Shown here: positions 61,480 to 64,000 of the stretch, in pieces
Layout of the letters: each line of letters begins with the position of its first letter
How positions within the stretch are numbered: position 1 is the stretch's first letter
NCBI RefSeq assembly: GCF_900095135.1
Contig: NZ_LT605205.1
Location: forward strand, 3,720,001-3,784,000
Source: Proteiniphilum saccharofermentans
Lineage (GTDB): Bacteria; Bacteroidota; Bacteroidia; Bacteroidales; Dysgonomonadaceae
DNA: 64,000 bases
Reading direction: 5' to 3'
Translations under genes and position numbers: made by a program
Notes under the pieces: generated by a model
What the model was told of the DNA's origin: nothing
The model's database searches: none
The model's input: the letters and a program-made list of their open reading frames with translations, nothing else

Positions 61480-62937
61480 TTAATTTACCCCGCTACGGGT
61501 ATCCCACCACATTTTCTTACCCCAGAAAGCATCAACCACCTCATCATCAAATGGTTTTGAATTTGCACCATTGAGCGTAAGTTCATTTTGAGGATAAGGA
61601 TAACGAAACGGAGGGCTGTTGTGTCCCGGATAGACGGATGCAGGAGCCACATAATGCGTTTCGGGAATTCCCGTACGCCTGTAAAGAGACCATGCCTCCA
61701 TGCCTTGTTTGAACAAAGCAATCCACTCCTGCAAATAGACCTGTTCTAAAGTACCGTCAAACCTCCCGTTTCCTGCGAGATATGTTGCAATATCGGAAGC
61801 GGCAACCCCGTTCTCGGCCAATGATGCCCCTACAGCCTCATTATAAGCAGCTTCCGCAGTGATCCCCCCGGTATTGAAACCTTTTAAAGCTGCTTCTGCC
61901 ACATGGAACATTACTTCAGCGTACCTCATATAGGGAGTAAAACCTGCCGGATCAAGCCTGAAACGTGCCCCGATTCTCGAGACAGTCGTTAAATTAGGCT
62001 GGGCGGCAGCTCCAATGGTGAATCCCCGGTATGCGCCATCAGACTCTGCCGGAATAGCGTATACGGGAAGCCTTGGGTCGTCCAGTTCAATCAACACGTT
62101 GACCAACACATCACTTACCGCATGGTCGTCGCGGCCTTTGTAATCGGTATACCAGGGTTCCTCATAAGGATCGCTCCCCGGCCACCAGAAGAAAGCATTG
62201 TCACTGTTACCCTCCATCACAGGATATCTGCCAGGATCTCCTAATATCTCTGACACAGTGGAACTTGCCAGGTTTTGATCTACGGAAGAAATCCTCATCG
62301 CCAATCTTAACCGGAGAGAGTTTGCGAACTTTTGCCACTTTTCCGTATCGCCTTCGAAAAGAATATCTCCCTCACCCAATGATCCGCGGCTATTATCGGC
62401 AAAAATATCTGCCGCTTCCTTCAATTCACTTAACAGGGCAGGATAAATATCCTCTTGTTTGTCATATTTAGGCAACAGCGTACCCTCTTTCATCTTCAAG
62501 GCATCGGTATATGGTATATCTCTCCATGTGTCGGTTGCCGTCTGGAAGATAAAAACCCTTAATATTTTGGCAACTGCGAGCAGATTCTGATTATCATCCG
62601 TTTCTGCTTTTGCCATGATTTCATTTACATTGTTCAGCGTCAGATATACATCGTACCATTTAGCTTCAACGATTCCCGGCCTGAAGAGATATCTTGCTTC
62701 ATCGATATACTGGATCTTGGCTAAATGCCCCCCATAGGTCGACGGCTCGTTCATATCCGCCCAGACATCATTCAGGTTATCGGGCCAGTTGGTAAGCACG
62801 AAAGCCAACACATTGGTTGCCGGTGCATCTTTTGCTCTATCCGGGTCTGTATTGATTTCTTCAAAGCTGTCGGTACATCCGGCCAGAAAAAGTATTGTGA
62901 GAAATAACAGGCCAAATTTTGTTATATATTTTTTCAT
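61480..62937 (-). CDS. SusD-like_2 outer-membrane lipoprotein
   Basis: 485 residues. Lipobox FLAGC, then TDSFEEINTDPDRAKDAPAT, the head typical of the SusD-like_2 group, with YMRYAEVMFHVAEAALKGFN and the end PYPQNELTLNGANSKPF. It pairs with the SusC at 63042 (104-nt gap). The gap's first 40 nt match a stretch in the other SusC-SusD spacer (32583-32620). Confidence 0.9.
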   Translation of the reverse strand: MKKYITKFGLLFLTILFLAGCTDSFEEINTDPDRAKDAPATNVLAFVLTNWPDNLNDVWADMNEPSTYGGHLAKIQYIDEARYLFRPGIVEAKWYDVYLTLNNVNEIMAKAETDDNQNLLAVAKILRVFIFQTATDTWRDIPYTDALKMKEGTLLPKYDKQEDIYPALLSELKEAADIFADNSRGSLGEGDILFEGDTEKWQKFANSLRLRLAMRISSVDQNLASSTVSEILGDPGRYPVMEGNSDNAFFWWPGSDPYEEPWYTDYKGRDDHAVSDVLVNVLIELDDPRLPVYAIPAESDGAYRGFTIGAAAQPNLTTVSRIGARFRLDPAGFTPYMRYAEVMFHVAEAALKGFNTGGITAEAAYNEAVGASLAENGVAASDIATYLAGNGRFDGTLEQVYLQEWIALFKQGMEAWSLYRRTGIPETHYVAPASVYPGHNSPPFRYPYPQNELTLNGANSKPFDDEVVDAFWGKKMWWDTRSGVN

Positions 62938-63041
62938 ACGATTATTTTATTTGTTTACATTAATGTGTATGGAACTCGCTATAATCATGTTCCCGGGCGA
63001 GAACGGTTCTCATGCTCATTTCATATTCATCATATATTACA

Positions 63042-64000
63042 TTAGAACTTTAAATTCAACTTTATACCAATACTGCGTGAAGGGGGATAACTCGTTGTTT
63101 CTAATCCGACCCCATTGTTGTCCGCAGTTACCGTATTTTCCGGATCCAAGCCTGCCATATTGGATTTATGCAACCACAGGATAGCCAGATTAGTCCCAAC
63201 CAAAGAGACTGTACCGCCTTTCAGGAAGCCGGTTTCGGAAAACATTTTTTTCGGCAACTGGTACGACAGATAAGCCTCCCTCAATTTCAGGTAGGATCCA
63301 TCGTAAACGGACAACTCCCTGTTGGAGTAATAGGATTGAAAGAAATCCTGGGCACCCGTCACAATATCGTTTTCGGCAAATTGTGAATTTTGAATATCGG
63401 CTTCGTCCAGTTGTGTAATCTTCACAAATTTCTGATCGGTCATGAAATCTTTCCCCAGAATCAATCCATTTTCACGAAAATCATTTCTTGCGGTATATTC
63501 AAGAATACCGGAATAGGCGCCAAACATATTGGAGACGCTGAAAATGTCGCCTCCCTTTCTCATATCGAGCAAAAAGCCAAAACCGAAGTTTTTATAGGTG
63601 AAATCATTGCGTAGTCCACCTGACCAGTCAGGAGTAACATTCCCCAGTTTCATGTTGGTTTGTGTACGCGGGCGACCGGCGTCATTTACGATGATGGCAT
63701 TATCCGATTCCCTTCGAAGCATCCCGGTGCCATAAATTTCCCCCCAGGGAGCCCCGGGCCGGGCCTGAACAAAGGTGCTCCACTGGTTGCCGATCTCATA
63801 AGATTCCAGCTTTTCACCAGTATTAGGATCTGTATATAATTCATTGATCCTGCTTTTGTCCTTCGCCCAGTTAAGTGTCACATTCCATTCGAAATCGGTG
63901 GTTCTTACCGGAGTTCCCGTTAATTGCACTTCCACACCTTTATTGTTGAAGTTCCCGGCATTTACCAACATCGCATCATACCCTGTTGCCTTGGACACGG
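63042..64000 (-). CDS. SusC/RagA transporter, 3' part only
   Basis: The last 318 residues of a TonB-dependent SusC barrel; the gene continues past the right edge. Visible strands include VQLTGTPVRTTDFEWNVTLN, MKLGNVTPDWSGGLRNDFTY and YLSYQLPKKMFSETGFLKGG, ending in SIGIKLNLKF with the normal terminal Phe. The N-terminal plug and any STN domain lie outside the window. Confidence 0.92.
   Translation of the reverse strand, partial: VSKATGYDAMLVNAGNFNNKGVEVQLTGTPVRTTDFEWNVTLNWAKDKSRINELYTDPNTGEKLESYEIGNQWSTFVQARPGAPWGEIYGTGMLRRESDNAIIVNDAGRPRTQTNMKLGNVTPDWSGGLRNDFTYKNFGFGFLLDMRKGGDIFSVSNMFGAYSGILEYTARNDFRENGLILGKDFMTDQKFVKITQLDEADIQNSQFAENDIVTGAQDFFQSYYSNRELSVYDGSYLKLREAYLSYQLPKKMFSETGFLKGGTVSLVGTNLAILWLHKSNMAGLDPENTVTADNNGVGLETTSYPPSRSIGIKLNLKF

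Noticed and set aside
62975-63015. GAGAAC-G-GTTCTC palindrome in the last SusC-SusD spacer as a hairpin
   Set aside because: The loop would be one base, too tight for a stem; a protein site is possible but unsupported.

Overview
The window looks like a chromosome segment of an anaerobic Bacteroidota, most likely order Bacteroidales. A family such as Dysgonomonadaceae (Proteiniphilum/Petrimonas type) is an inference. The reasons are several SusC/SusD pairs, PPi-dependent phosphofructokinase, BACON and FecR/DUF4974 domains, GldE and LptC homologues, and promoters of the Bacteroidota type (TTTG, 19-21 nt, TAnnTTTG).

Layout. 1-1.5 kb: an MFS exporter. 1.5-10.9 kb: an accessory island bounded by two ~480 bp direct repeats. 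It holds two intact and three broken AAA ATPase/DUF4143 genes, two copies of a small-ORF + DUF5053 module, an ISAs1 element and an IS1634-family element. The intact ATPases have long palindromes laid over their promoters. 11-17 kb: a SusC-SusD-lipoprotein operon. 17-24 kb: two FKBP isomerases, a sirtuin, mutS, tdk and a small beta-barrel protein. 23.9-26.3 kb: a phage-style XRE repressor with a divergent Cro-sized gene, then an IS1595 element that has split an AraC-type gene. 26.4-39.6 kb: a polysaccharide utilisation locus with GH43, two GH105, SusC with an STN domain, SusD, a discoidin/Ig-like lipoprotein, and a FecR anti-sigma/ECF sigma pair that should sense the STN transporter. 40-48.5 kb: PcrA/UvrD helicase, 2-oxoglutarate dehydrogenase E1 and E2, and PPi-phosphofructokinase. 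48.6-55.7 kb: a minus-strand envelope cluster (PpiD/SurA-like, GldE-like, LptC, TPR, OMP). 55.9-59.2 kb: nitroreductase, riboflavin synthase and an M13 peptidase. 59.6-64 kb: a second SusCD locus with two successive SusD genes and a SusC running off the window.

The least expected structure is a set of 13 short arrays with strict 7-nt (sometimes 8-nt) periodicity. They lie between genes from 19.7 to 59.3 kb, and most sit within a few tens of bases of a start codon. The unit sequence differs between loci, but one family (TGTCTTG) recurs at four unrelated genes. Two or three arrays run into the preceding reading frame and supply its last codons. At two loci a start-codon context (AATCGTATGAAAC) is duplicated on either side of the array, making a five-codon decoy ORF. 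I cannot say from sequence alone whether this is already described.

All family calls come from reading the sequence, without database searches.
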